64,000 bases of DNA, from contig JACMPW010000008.1 of the NCBI GenBank assembly GCA_014377305.1, positions 39,906 to 103,905 of the forward strand, in the 5' to 3' direction. Numbering within the stretch: the first letter of the stretch is position 1; each line of letters opens with the position of its first letter. The notes under the pieces were generated by a model. That model was not told where the DNA came from. It searched no databases and saw nothing but the letters and a program-made list of their open reading frames with translations. The position numbers and the translations under genes are program-made. This DNA is from Candidatus Altimarinota bacterium (GTDB lineage: Bacteria; Patescibacteriota; Gracilibacteria; BD1-5; UBA2023). Below, in pieces: positions 11,140 to 20,916 of the stretch.

Positions 11140-11409
11140 TTAGTCAATCTGGGTGAATCTCTGAACTTGTTTCCCGACATGCTCTACTATGTCATACCAG
11201 AGTGAGAGCGGACGAGTAACGAACTCATATCCATAAGCCCAGCTCTCAGGTGGGACTCTATAGAGCGGACGATATATAACCATATCTTCCTGAGTCTCTG
11301 AGTGACGAGCAATCCCGATCACCTCATAGGTATGATTGTCTCATCCAGTAGACTTGTAGTGACGCCAGTACGTCTGTGGAAGGGGTTTATTTTGCATATA
11401 AGAAAGCAT
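11140..11409 (-). CDS. DUF1653 domain protein
   Basis: About 89 residues from the ATG at 11409; the ATG at 11397 is an alternative start. The sequence follows the DUF1653 pattern: YWRHYKSTGG, YEVIGIARHSETQEDMVIYRPLY, and VTRPLSLWYDIVE with a C-terminal RFTQ. One of the two glycines in STGG is TGA. DUF1653 proteins are small and soluble, often found near NUDIX or other housekeeping genes, and their function is unknown. The start overlaps the 3' end of the NUDIX gene in another frame, which suggests translational coupling. Confidence 0.75.
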
Positions 11410-11848
11410 TTTTCACAATAGAGTCAAATCATCATCTCCATCACTCTATGCTTGATATCTCGTTCTCAGTGATCCAACGAAACTCAGTATGCTCATGACT
11501 TAAGTTCAAAGAGAAATCACCAGAAATCTCATGCAAGTAACAGAGGAATATAAAAGGTACTTTTTTATCGGAAAAAGTAGTATTTTCATAGGATTTATAA
11601 ACCATAAATAACTGAGGATCTGATGGGATGATATCGTAATCACTTCAGAGTTCCTCCTTGAGTTCTCGTGCCAGAGACTCTATTGGTAAGAGATCATGAT
11701 CTGCCTTGCTGATTTTACCGCCAGGAAGTTCCCACCATAGAAGCTTACCTGGACGATGTTCTCACAAGATGAGCATTTTTCCATCTCTAAAAAGACAACA
11801 TTTTGTAGCAACAAGAAAGGATTCTTCAGTTAAAAATGGATTATACAT
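11387..11848 (-). CDS. NUDIX hydrolase
   Basis: 153 residues from ATG to the TAA at 11387. The NUDIX box is seen as LPGGKI...ESLARELKEELGSD. The final Gly of the box, invariant in the family, is encoded by TGA, which directly supports the recoding. The loop between the GG and the Glu is longer than usual. NUDIX enzymes cleave nucleoside diphosphates linked to another moiety; MutT-like sanitisation or RNA decapping roles are possible and cannot be separated here. Reading TGA as Gly extends the protein beyond the GWR segment to overlap the DUF1653 start by about 22 nt. Confidence 0.8.
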
Positions 11849-11860
11849 AGAAAAATATTA

Positions 11861-13672
11861 TTACCTCTCCAATATCGCCTTAATACGCCTCACTCCTGAA
11901 CTGCTCGACTCTTCTTTGATTATACGGAACTTGCCCATACCCTGAGAGTTCTCGACATGAGGACCGCCACAGAGCTCCTGGGAGTATACTACCTGATCCA
12001 CTCCCACCATAGAGTAGACCTTCACGATATCTGGATACTTCTCCCAGAACGATCCTGATACGCCTGTGTCTTGGGCGATCTTTTTGTCCATGTTGGATAT
12101 CGTCACGGTGAGTCCTGACTCGATCGCTCGATTCACATACGCCTCGACAGCCGATATCTGTTCTGGGGTCATCTTCTCAGAGTGGGTGAAGTCGAATCTG
12201 AGTCGCTCAGCTGTGATATTGGATCCTGCCTGCGATACATGAGTCCCGAGTACCTCTCTGAGGCCTGCGAGCATGAGGTGACACGCAGAGTGGAGTGCTG
12301 TAGTCTCAGGAGAGGTATCCCCGAGTCCACCGACGAACTTGCCCGCTGAGGCAGTACGAGAGAGCTCTTGGTGTTTCTCGAACGCGAGCTTGAATCCATC
12401 TACATCGACTGTCAAGTTGTTCTCATTTGCGAGTTCTACTGTCATCTCGAGTGGGAATCCGTAGGTATCGAACAGGGTGAATGCCTTGGATCCTGCAATC
12501 TGAGTCAGCTTCGTCCCACTGCGTTCAAATGCGATCTTGAATCCGTTCGCGATCTTCTCGAACTCTCTCACTCCATCCTTGAGAGTCTTTGAGAACTTCC
12601 CTTCTTCAGTCGAGAGCTCAGTTCGGATCTTCTCGGCGTTATTCGCGACACTGTCATATATTCCTGAGAATTGCTCGATATAGATATCTGCGATAATCGT
12701 CGTGAATGGGAGTTCGTATCCCATCTTGTATGCCTCACGGATCGCTCTACGGATGAGACGACGAAGGATATATCCTTGGTCTACATTTTTCGGAGTGACA
12801 CCGTCAGAGATCATATGTATCGCGGTACGCAGATGGTCTGCGATGATACGAGCAGAGCGCTCGATATAGTTCGATTCCCCGACGATTTCTTTGATTTTCT
12901 GGAGCACTGGAGCGAACGAATCCGTCTCGTAGACACTCGCATATTGGTTCAGTGTGACAGCACATCTCTCTATACCCATACCAGTATCTACACACTGTGC
13001 TGGGAGCGTATTGAGTGTATTCGCATCGACACGATTGTACTGCATGAATACATTATTCCAGATCTCCATCCACTTCTTCGGATCGGTTCCAACATTGGAT
13101 CCATCTGGTGGCTTGCCCTCACCCATCCAGTAGAATATCTCGGTATCAGGACCACATGGACCAGTCGGACCTGCCGCCCACCAGTTATCCTCCGCTGGGA
13201 GATACGCGATTCGATCTCCGGGCATACCGATAGACTTCCAGATCGCTGCTGACTCCTCGTCTCGTGGAGCATTGGCATCTCATTCGAACACCGTCACTGA
13301 TATCATCTCTGGATCGAGAGCGAGCCATTTTTTATCTGTGAGGAATTCCCAACTCATCTCGATGGATTCCTTTTTGAAATAATCCCCGAGAGACCAGTTC
13401 CCAAGCATCTCGAAAAATGTCAGATGTGTGTTGTCACCGACATCGTCGATATCACCCGTTCGTACACACTTCTGTACATCGGCGAGTCTCTTCCCCGATG
13501 GATGTCGCTCTCCGAGGAGGTATGGGATGAGTGGCTGCATACCAGCAGTATTGAAGAGGACTGATGGATCGTTCTCAGGCACGAGTGGTGCAGATGGGAT
13601 GATCGCATGTCCATGTGAACGGAAAAAATCGAGATACTTCTGGCGGATATCAGATACAAGGATAAGAGACAT
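11861..13672 (-). CDS. alaS: Alanyl-tRNA synthetase lacking the C-terminal C-Ala domain
   Basis: 603 residues against about 870 in E. coli. The class II catalytic core is complete: the [10 protein letters not shown] start, the motif [15 protein letters not shown], and [12 protein letters not shown]. The recognition domain and the editing domain follow, with HSACHLM in place of HxxxH and CGGPHV in place of CGGTHV. The protein ends about 30 residues after the editing motif, so the oligomerisation and C-Ala (DHHA1) domain is absent. It charges tRNA-Ala with alanine. The start at 13672 gives the canonical N-terminus; upstream sequence in frame reads through a terminator and is rejected. Confidence 0.93.
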
Positions 13673-13715
13673 AGATAGAGAGATGAAAATAATGAACCAA
13701 TTATACACAAAAACC

Positions 13716-13748
13716 AAAAAAATCCACTCGAAATTCGAGTGGATTTTT
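13716..13748 (-). terminator. Intrinsic terminator after rplL
   Basis: Perfect 12-bp stem AATCCACTCGAA / TTCGAGTGGATT with a very short loop, flanked by A and T runs on both sides. It lies 18 nt after the rplL stop on the minus strand and separates the ribosomal operon from alaS. Confidence 0.85.
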
Positions 13749-13765
13749 GAGATAGAAGAAATCAA

Positions 13766-14140
13766 TTATTTGATCTCGACAGTCGCACCAGCCTCAGTGA
13801 GTTGAGTCTTGATTTTCTCAGCCTCATCTTTCTTGACACCTGTCTTGATGTTTCCACCATTGTCAGCGAGTCCCTTTGCCTCAGCGAGTCCGAGACCAGT
13901 GATTTCACGGATTACCTTGATAACCGCGATCTTCGCAGCACCTGCAGATGTCATGACAACATCGAATGCTGTCTTCTCATCATCACCAGGAGCGACAGCA
14001 GCACCTGCAGCAGCTACAGGAGCAGCAGCAGACACTCCGAACTTCGTCTCCATAGCAGATACGAGATCAGCGAGCTCGACGATCGTGAGAGCCTCTACGA
14101 GTTCCATGATCTTTTCTGCGTTCTTTGATAGGTCAGCCAT
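13766..14140 (-). CDS. rplL: 50S ribosomal protein L7/L12
   Basis: 124 residues with no TGA. It has the N-terminal dimerisation helix ([18 protein letters not shown]), an Ala-rich hinge ([12 protein letters not shown]) and the conserved C-terminal domain ([22 protein letters not shown]). L7/L12 forms the ribosomal stalk on L10 and recruits translational GTPases. It follows rplJ by about 107 nt that contain two hairpins. The usual rplJ-rplL gene pair is kept. Confidence 0.97.
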   Translation of the reverse strand: MADLSKNAEKIMELVEALTIVELADLVSAMETKFGVSAAAPVAAAGAAVAPGDDEKTAFDVVMTSAGAAKIAVIKVIREITGLGLAEAKGLADNGGNIKTGVKKDEAEKIKTQLTEAGATVEIK

Positions 14141-14191
14141 AATAGAAAAAAATTACTATACCCCTTGAGGGTAACAAAAATAAATAAGTTT

Positions 14192-14233
14192 GCCGAGATT
14201 TTCATCTCGTGACTGCCTCCCGAAGGAGGCAGT
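14192..14233 (-). terminator. Two hairpins between rplJ and rplL
   Basis: On the minus strand, rplJ is followed first by ACTGCCTCC-TTCG-GGAGGCAGT (14210-14232) and then by CGAGA-TGAAAA-TCTCG (14192-14207). The first has a stable UUCG tetraloop. Neither is followed by a clear T run, so they may be RNA-processing or partial-termination signals that tune the higher need for L7/L12. Function is inferred. Confidence 0.5.
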
Positions 14234-14247
14234 ATACGAAACGACAA

Positions 14248-14913
14248 TTATGCAGCTGGAGCCTCGACGGCTACCTCTGCAACAACTGGAGTTGCTTCTC
14301 CTGGTACTTCGGAAACAGCGACTGCAGCTGGAGCCTCGACGGCTACCTCTGCAACAACTGGAGCTGGTGCAGCACCAGATCCGATGAGATCACCCACCTT
14401 GGTGAGAGACTTCGCAGTGAGATCCTTGCCTGCAGCGTCAAAGAATCGAGCCAGTCCAGAGAGAGGAGACATCATAGATCCGAGGAGCTTCGCGAGAAGT
14501 ACCTCTCGAGATGGGAGAGTTGCGAGTTTCGCAGTCTCTGTAGCGTCCATTAGACGACCTTCCATATATCCAGCAACAAATGTCATCTTCTGTTCCTTTT
14601 TCCACTCTGTTGCATACTTGTTGGCAACTGAGAATGGAGTGAGTGCATCACCCTTACTGATAACGAGACCAACCTGACCTGGGAGAGTTGCGAGATCGAC
14701 ATCAACACCGTATACCGTCTTGAACGCGATACGGATGAGAGTCTTCTTCGCAGTGAGATAGATGGCATTCTCAGCACGGAGATCCTTCTTGAGAGCGGAG
14801 ATCTCGAGAACAGTTACCTTGGTATTAGAGGTGAATGCGACACTCGTAGCAGTCTTGAGATGAGCCTCGAGAACAAGGAGTTGTTCTGCTTTTTTTGCTT
14901 TTGTAACAGCCAT
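14248..14913 (-). CDS. rplJ: 50S ribosomal protein L10 with extended Ala/Val/Pro tail
   Basis: 221 residues against about 165-175 in most bacteria. Residues 1-170 are a normal L10 (AVTKAKKAEQLLVLEAHL..., RIAFKTVYGVDVD..., FVAGYMEGRLMDA, then the GLARFFDA helix that docks L7/L12). From about residue 180 there is a low-complexity tail made of two copies of APVVAEVAVEAPAA separated by a linker. The copies are encoded by an exact 41-bp direct repeat. No TGA is used. L10 is the base of the ribosomal stalk and usually represses its own operon by binding the mRNA leader. Confidence 0.95.
   Translation of the reverse strand: MAVTKAKKAEQLLVLEAHLKTATSVAFTSNTKVTVLEISALKKDLRAENAIYLTAKKTLIRIAFKTVYGVDVDLATLPGQVGLVISKGDALTPFSVANKYATEWKKEQKMTFVAGYMEGRLMDATETAKLATLPSREVLLAKLLGSMMSPLSGLARFFDAAGKDLTAKSLTKVGDLIGSGAAPAPVVAEVAVEAPAAVAVSEVPGEATPVVAEVAVEAPAA
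14251..14363. repeat. 41-bp direct repeat inside the rplJ tail
   Basis: Two identical 41-bp copies at 14251-14291 and 14323-14363, offset 72 bp (24 codons), encode the duplicated VAEVAVEAPA segment at the L10 C-terminus. The identity at DNA level suggests a recent duplication or gene conversion. Confidence 0.9.
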
Positions 14914-15125
14914 ATTGGGATGATGATTAGAGAGATAATACGACTGACAATATTTGGGATAAAAAAAATCCGCACATATCGTACGAACAACTTGAGCTGA
15001 AGACTAAGAAGTGAAGGTTGCGGAAGGTTTCCGAACATTGAATTCTGAGCTTTGAGCTAAACTGTCCATCTCGGTAGGCTATTTTTACTTCGCATGATGC
15101 GAAACCTACTGTCTCCGATAGAAGT
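14914..15125 (-). promoter_or_regulatory. Structured 5' leader of rplJ-rplL (probable L10 leader/attenuator)
   Basis: About 210 nt without a supported gene. On the minus strand there is first a nested hairpin, GTAGG...CCTAC enclosing TTCGCA-tca-TGCGAA (15074-15109). Then comes a short hairpin CGGAA-acc-TTCCG (15021-15033). Its 3' arm overlaps a TCCGCA that can instead pair with TGCGGA (14969-14974), followed by eight T (14961-14968). The last two pairings exclude each other, as in an attenuator. Autoregulation by L10 is known for this leader class in bacteria; its operation here is inferred. Confidence 0.5.
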
Positions 15126-15151
15126 GAGTGGATTATAGCGAAATATTGTAT

Positions 15152-15179
15152 TTGTCAAAAGATTTTTTGTGGATATGAT
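15152..15179 (+). promoter_or_regulatory. Promoter of the penicillin-binding protein gene
   Basis: TTGTCA (15152-15157), 16 nt spacer, TATGAT (15174-15179). The hexamer overlaps the first possible ATG (15175) and ends 7 nt before a GTG at 15187, which would then be a leaderless start. Confidence 0.45.
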
Positions 15180-17058
15180 ACTTCTCGTGAAAAAAATCCT
15201 ACTATTCATCTCTCTTGTCATCTTTGTACTCGTAGCTTTTTTTGTGATAGATATATATAAAACAGTATCGGGAAATCCGAATACAACCTATGGACACCTC
15301 ATGCTCAGAGATAGATCGTGAAAAATAATAACAGATAAGTGAAGATCTGGAGGCTACGCACTTCCCTACTCTGGAGCTCTCGATACAGATCTCGTGACGA
15401 ATATACTAGAAATCGAAGATGCGAGATACTACGAGCATAGTGGAATCAACCTGAGTGCCAAGGTCGCGAGTATCTACCAGAATATATCGGCAGGTGCTGT
15501 GGTACGTGGTGGATCGACGATCACAGAACAATATATCAAAAATGCATACTATAGTAATAGCTCTCGAACTATCACTCAAAAAATCCGAGAAGCTATCGGA
15601 GCAATCACCATAGAGGGACAATATAGCAAAGATGATATCCTACGCAAATATCTCTCGACTGTATATATGGGCAATTGACTCTATGGAATTGCTACTGTGA
15701 TTGAAGATCATCCAGACAATGATACGATATTGGACATCATAACCCGACTCAAATACCCAAACATATCACAATCCAATAGAGAGGTAGTACTCGCATATCG
15801 ATCCCGAGTCAGTGACCGAATAGGCAAAAAATGAGAAATAACACATCTCGAAGAGAAGTCCCGAAAGCCATCGATCGATATATTCCCGATGATAACCAAT
15901 CGAGTAGATAATGAGATATCATCATACTGTAGTGGGTATAAAAATACTCTGAAAAAATGGACCACAAAAATCCCAAATAATATCTGTGAATCCGGTAAGA
16001 TCAGTCTCACTATCACTATAGACTCCAGTCTGATGAATGAGTCAATGCATATAGCGAGATGAATACTCGACTCTCTCAGGTGAAAAAATGTCACCAATGC
16101 TCAGATCTATATCACAGATCCCATGTCGGATACTATCCTCGCCTATATCGGGAATACGAACATAAGTGAGCAAATCGATATGATCACTCGTCGTCGCTCT
16201 GTTGGCTCACTCCTGAAACCATTTATCTACCTCCTCGCACTAGAGAAATGAGCCGATACAGAGGACTATCTCCTCGATGATCGCACAGCATATGAGACGA
16301 ATACTGAGGGGAAATATTTCGTTCCTGAGAACTACAATCCAAAATCATACGGCCCAATCAGGCTTCGCGAAGCACTCGGCAACTCGCTAAACTCAGCAAC
16401 AGTCAGACTCACAGATACCCTCTCTATTCCTGTGGTATATGATTTTCTCCGGAGTGTAGGGCTCGATCTCGATCATGATGTTGGATACTATGGATATGGT
16501 ATATCTCTCGGGATGGTCGAGCTCACTATGGAGAATATCGTAGACTCCTATAGATCGCTCATCGATACGACAGATCTGAACAAGTGGCAGATTGCACAGG
16601 TACTCTCTGACTCGAGGAATCGGGCTCGGACTTTCGGTATATCGAGTATCCTCAACACAAGTATACCCCTACCAGTAAAAACGGGGACAAGTACCGACTT
16701 CCGAGATAACTGGACGATATCATATTCGAGAGATGCTATCATAGGAGTCTGGGTAGGCAATAGTGATGGATCATCGATGGGGGATATATCAGGCGTGAGC
16801 TGAGCGGGACCGATCTGGCATGGGATCGCTGAGTATATGATAGCAGTTGGATATATAAAACCTCAAAAATCTCTCCCATCAAATTGACTCCATCAGATTG
16901 CTATCTGTCTCGATACTGCTTGTCTACGTAGAGAGCTCCTCTATAGTACCAAATCCGAAAGTCCGAAAAGTCGACCGAGTGAGTGACTCTATTTTCGCTC
17001 TGATTTTTTCGGGAATATATCAACAGATGAGATGAAAAAGTGGAAGATACAACAATAG
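15175..17058 (+). CDS. Class A penicillin-binding protein (PBP1C-like transglycosylase/transpeptidase)
   Basis: 627 residues from the ATG at 15175; the GTG at 15187 (623 residues) is favoured by the promoter position. An N-terminal membrane anchor (about residues 8-27) is followed by the GT51 transglycosylase domain, with EDARYYEHSGIN and VRGGSTITEQYIKN. The transpeptidase domain follows, with SVGSLLKPF (SxxK), GNSLNSATV (SxN) and KTGTS. About ten TGAs encode Gly across the gene. The protein polymerises glycan strands and cross-links peptides at the outer face of the membrane, so this organism builds or at least remodels peptidoglycan. It ends with a TAG, 33 nt before gmk. Confidence 0.9.
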
Positions 17059-17085
17059 TTGCAAAATATATATTTTCTCTATAAT
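17059..17085 (+). promoter_or_regulatory. Promoter of gmk (leaderless arrangement)
   Basis: TTGCAA (17059-17064), 15 nt, TATAAT (17080-17085), then TCACCT and the ATG at 17092. The hexamer overlaps the 3' end of the upstream region, right after the PBP stop. Confidence 0.6.
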
Positions 17086-17091
17086 TCACCT

Positions 17092-17679
17092 ATGCAGAAA
17101 AATACCGTCTTCATACTCTCTGGTCCAGCATGAGCTGGGAAAAATACCATCTGGAACCTTATTCGTCCTCTTTGCTCTGATTATATCGAGGAAAGTACTA
17201 GTACAACAACTCGAACACCTATACGGGAATGAGAGATACACTGAGTGGATTACTACTTTGTTTCCAAGAATGAATTTGAACAAAAAATCCATAAAGGAGA
17301 ATTCCTGGAATATGCTGTTGTGCATACATTCTATTATGGATCAACAAAAGATGAACTCGCAAGAATAACATCACTCGGAAAATGTCCTATCTATATTATT
17401 GAGCCTCAGGGAATGACCCATCTCAAGCCACTCCTTGAAGATGCAGGATATAGAGTTGTTACGATATTTCTATTACCTCCATCGATCGATGAGATGAAGA
17501 AGCGGCTTCATAATAGATGAACCGAAACTCCTGAACAATTCGAGATTCGTCTTGCTACTGCAATGACCGAACTAGAGCAACAAGACTTCTATGATATCAA
17601 GATCGTGAATGATGATATAGAAAAAGCAAAAGAAGAACTCCTTATTGTTCTAGATAAAAACAATGCACTACGCAAATAA
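17092..17679 (+). CDS. gmk: Guanylate kinase
   Basis: 195 residues. The P-loop is ILSGPAGAGKNT, where the Gly after GPA is TGA. The GMP-binding motif is STTTRTPIREGE, using CGA and CGG for the two arginines and TGA for the Gly. Next come DYYFVSKNEFEQKI and GEFLEYAVVHTFYYGS. The enzyme phosphorylates GMP to GDP with ATP. Family proteins have Ser or Lys plus Ser/Thr after the P-loop glycine; here KNT replaces KST, a small deviation. It overlaps the following UPF0489 gene by 17 nt, implying an operon. Confidence 0.92.
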
Positions 17680-18391
17680 ACAAATTCTCAATCAAAATCT
17701 CGGCAACAATGCATTCGCTTGGGATGAGAGAACTGCAGAATATGGGCAATCCCCTATTCTCACGATCCCAGCACTCATAGATGGAACTCTCGATGATGTG
17801 AAGATAGGATCTCAGATAGTTTTCGAAGAGATAGAAAATGGGATATTAAGATCTTGTGTCGGACTCGAGAATTTCGTACAACTCAGTGAGAATATGATCG
17901 TATTTGATAACCACAATCATGCCATTTATTTCTGGATAGATGCAGTGAGAGAGTGAATCATACAACCAGGATTCGAGCTCATACATATCGACGAGCACTC
18001 CGATCTCTGGAACAATGACAATCATCTCGATCTCGAAAAAGCAATAACCAATCCTGAATATGCTTGGGATTTTACCAATCTGTCCTGCAATGTCGGGAAC
18101 TATATCCTCCCGGCGATAGAGTCTGGCCTCGTCGGGAATATGATCCGCATCGAGAACGAGTACCAGATCGATGCCTATATAGACTATATCCCGAGCTCGA
18201 TGAGTGTACTCAATATCGATCTGGATATATTTGCTCCAGAGCTCGATCATATTCCGAATGAGAAGAAGATCAAAATCATCAAAAATTTGCTCGAAAAGGT
18301 ACAATATGTTACAATAGCTACATCACCTTATTTCATTGAGCAATGTCGAGCAATAAACTACTTAAAGAATATTCTTGAAAAGATAGGATAA
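17663..18391 (+). CDS. UPF0489 family protein (arginase-like fold)
   Basis: 242 residues, starting inside the gmk 3' end. Conserved-looking motifs are FDNHNHAIYFW, HIDEHSDL and LNIDLDIFAPELD. These acidic and His residues resemble the metal-binding sites of ureohydrolase/arginase-fold proteins such as UPF0489. One TGA encodes Gly (REGIIQPG). The biochemical role of the family is not established. It overlaps the next small ORF by 49 nt. Confidence 0.7.
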
Positions 18392-18735
18392 AGCCTGAGG
18401 ACTACACAAAAGAAATGTATAAATATATACGTATACTCTTTACATCAAATCTTGGTGATATCGAGGATAACTGAAAGTCCCTAAAGACTGATCTATTCTT
18501 CGATCTCTGTATTGGTAATATAGATAATTCTCAGTGGGCTATGCCTGAGATGAAAACTTGGCTAGAGAGGAGGAGAGAAAAGATAAGAACAGCAAAAACA
18601 TACAAGAAAAAGAAAGAACTACTTAGGATATTTTTTGAAGACTACAGTATATTCTTTGAGCTACCAAAAACTACCTTATCAGGATCTGTACAAGCTATGG
18701 TTATCAAAATATTAGCGAAAAATCCCACTCTCTAG
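18343..18735 (+). CDS. Small basic hypothetical protein
   Basis: 130 residues from the ATG at 18343 to the TAG at 18733. It has two TGA-encoded glycines (EYSGKDRIK and DNGKSLK). The C-terminal half is a Lys/Arg-rich helix (RRREKIRTAKTYKKKKEL). It overlaps the end of the UPF0489 gene in another frame and ends inside a terminator stem. I do not recognise a family. The continuity of the ORF under TGA=Gly and its position between a coupled gene and a terminator support that it is real. Confidence 0.55.
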
Positions 18736-18746
18736 TGGGATTTTTA
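18718..18746. terminator. Bidirectional terminator
   Basis: Stem AATCCCACT / AGTGGGATT with a CTCT loop, A run before and T run after. It closes the gmk-UPF0489 unit on the plus strand and the small His-rich gene on the minus strand. The TAG of the plus-strand gene lies inside the hairpin. Confidence 0.8.
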
Positions 18747-18947
18747 TTCATCTTCTCGCTTACGCCTCATACTCTCATCGAGTTTTTTGATATGATCCGT
18801 CTCGTGATGATCATGGGGAGGATGCTGTGTCGTATGCATTTGTCAGGTTTCTCACGCTTCTGATTTTTGTTCACTCGCATAGCTCGTCCCTAGAGAGCTG
18901 ATGATCAATCAGAAGATCATAGTTATGTATATTTGTATTAGTATCAT
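18744..18947 (-). CDS. Small secreted His-rich protein
   Basis: 67 residues from the ATG at 18947 to TAA. A hydrophobic signal-like N-terminus (about residues 1-22, ending SLGTSYAS) is followed by a short, His- and Asp/Glu-rich mature part (HTTQHPPHDHHETDH) and a basic end. Three TGAs encode Gly. It resembles small exported metal-binding peptides in composition only. It converges on the bidirectional terminator and is divergent from smpB. Confidence 0.5.
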
Positions 18948-19009
18948 GATGCCATTATAGCATATATTTTTATATTGACAAGTATTTTTAATAGTTTTTT
19001 ATCAAAAAA

Positions 19010-19037
19010 TAGACTTTTAGCAAGTTTCCCATATAAT
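19010..19037 (+). promoter_or_regulatory. Promoter of smpB (leaderless arrangement)
   Basis: TAGACT (19010-19015), 16 nt, TATAAT (19032-19037), then 7 nt to the ATG. No purine-rich ribosome binding site precedes the start. Confidence 0.55.
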
Positions 19038-19044
19038 CCGCCCC

Positions 19045-19494
19045 ATGTGAACCGTAGCAAACCAAGTCATCATCGAGAACAAAAAAGTACTCTTCGACTA
19101 TGAAGTCATCGAAGAGTTCGAGGCTGGGATCGTACTGATGGGAAGTGAGGTCAAGAGTGTACGCAACGGGAGTGCCAATCTCAAGTGAGCCTACATCACC
19201 CTCCACTCAGGTCGTCCGGTACTCGTCGGATCGCATATATCAGAATACAAGGGCAGCACTGGAGTCATCATAGATCCCAAGAGAGAACGCCTCATCCTCA
19301 TGTCAAAGAAGGAAATCCTGAGAATCTGACAAAAAGTCAAAGAAACAAGTGCAACACTCGTCCCTGTGAGCATCTATTCAAAATGAAATATATTCAAAAT
19401 TCGAGTCGCTCTCGCCAAATGACGCAAAAAATGGGAAAAGAAAAACCTCCTCAAAGAACGAGATCTCGATCGAGAATCTCGAAAAATATACTAA
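19045..19494 (+). CDS. smpB: SsrA-binding protein SmpB
   Basis: 149 residues. The second codon is TGA, giving a MGTVANQ start. Conserved motifs follow: [50 protein letters not shown], then [20 protein letters not shown] and a basic C-terminal tail. Five TGAs encode Gly, four at positions that are Gly in other SmpB proteins. SmpB binds tmRNA and rescues stalled ribosomes. No tmRNA gene was recognised in this window. It lies immediately before the RsmF-like gene, 4 nt apart. Confidence 0.95.
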
Positions 19495-19498
19495 AATT

Positions 19499-20875
19499 AT
19501 GATCAACGACCGATTCATCACCTACTTCAGAGAAAACTGTTTTCAGAATAACGAAATAGAACTCCAACAATTCCTAACAGAGATACAAAAACCGATACTC
19601 CGCACTATCCGTATCAAACCAGAGAAAGTGGAACAAGTACGCAAAAATCTCGAATCAGATGGGTGGATACTTACACCAACTCCTATTGATAGAGTTTTTG
19701 CGATGGATCGTCGGGCAGACTTCGATCCTCTCGAGCGCCGACTCGGATTTTCGAGTGATCATCTCGTTGGCAACTTCTATATCCAGGAACTCGCAGCGGC
19801 TCATCCTGTCGATATACTGGCGAACTCTCAGATCAGTGAAGATCATTTCCTCATACTGGATATGGCAGCAAGTCCAGGTGGCAAGACGACTCAGCTCGCT
19901 GAATACTATCCAAATAGTTTCATCATCGCGAATGATCCGACTCGAGAACGACTCCCACAACTATTGCAAAATCTGGAACGCATGGGGAGCGCCAATACCT
20001 GAATCACCCTCTATCCAGGACAACTCTATCGTCATCACTCAGAAATATTCGACCGAGTACTCCTCGACGCTCCATGCAGTGGTGAGGGGACGTTATTCAA
20101 GGGTACTGATGCTGTAAAACACTGGCATCTGAAAAATATCAAAGAAATTGCCAGACTCCAGACAAAGTTGCTCGATGCAGCACTCCATACGCTCAAGGTC
20201 GGAGGCGAGATGATATACTCGACTTGTTCGCTCAACCTCATCGAGAATGAGTGAGTATTGCAAGCGATGACAGAGAAATATGGAGATGCATTCGAGATCA
20301 TTTTTCAGAAAAAATTCTGGCCGCATATCGATGGAACAGGTGGATTTTTTGTAGCAAAAATCAGGAAGCTCAGGTCTCTATGAATCAAAAATGAATCAAA
20401 TGAAAATGATGAAACAGGAGAGAAATCATGGAAAAAATCAGAACCAAAATTCCAGATAACCAATAACAAAGATCTCAAGTTATGGCGTGGCAATATCTCT
20501 CCATGGCAGCCACAATCAGGAGTCACGCTCTACGAACATACGGGTAAGATACTCTCAGTACAGAGTGATGAAACAGGATCTCGGGTACGAGATAGCGTAT
20601 TCCTAATGCGATATGGAGAGCAAATCGGTGTGGTCGATCATGGTCGATTCATAGCGAGCAATCGGGCCTGGAGATATCTCGATATGACTGATATACCTAT
20701 CTATATACTCTCAGATGAAAAGGAACTCGATGGATACCTGAGAGGTGAACCAATATCATCATCAGGATCAGATGAATATATACTGATCTCTTATGATGAA
20801 CAAGTACTCGGACTCGAGTATAGGAAATCAGATATTGTATCGAATACATTCTCTCATGAATGGAGACGAAAATAA
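19499..20875 (+). CDS. NOL1/NOP2/Sun family RNA cytosine-C5 methyltransferase (RsmF-like)
   Basis: 458 residues. The SAM-binding motif is ILDMAASPGGKTTQLAEY. The catalytic PC motif with Cys is VLLDAPCSGEGTLF, and the second catalytic Cys is in YSTCSLNLIENE. The C-terminal 150 residues, with LWRGNISPWQP and FLMRYGEQIGVV, resemble the PUA-like extension of RsmF/YebU. The family makes 5-methylcytosine in 16S rRNA or tRNA. Three TGAs encode Gly. The unit ends at a strong terminator. Confidence 0.88.
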
Positions 20876-20908
20876 AAAATTCTATCCGAATATTCGGATA
20901 GAATTTTT
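20876..20908. terminator. Bidirectional terminator
   Basis: Nearly perfect palindrome AAATTCTATCCGAA-TA-TTCGGATAGAATTT with A and T runs. It separates the convergent RsmF-like (+) and DsbA-like (-) genes and can serve both. Confidence 0.85.
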
Positions 20909-20916
20909 TATGAGTA

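Noticed and set aside
14814..15038. 74-codon minus-strand frame in front of rplJ
   Set aside because: It overlaps the rplJ start in another frame, has no family features, and coincides with the structured leader.
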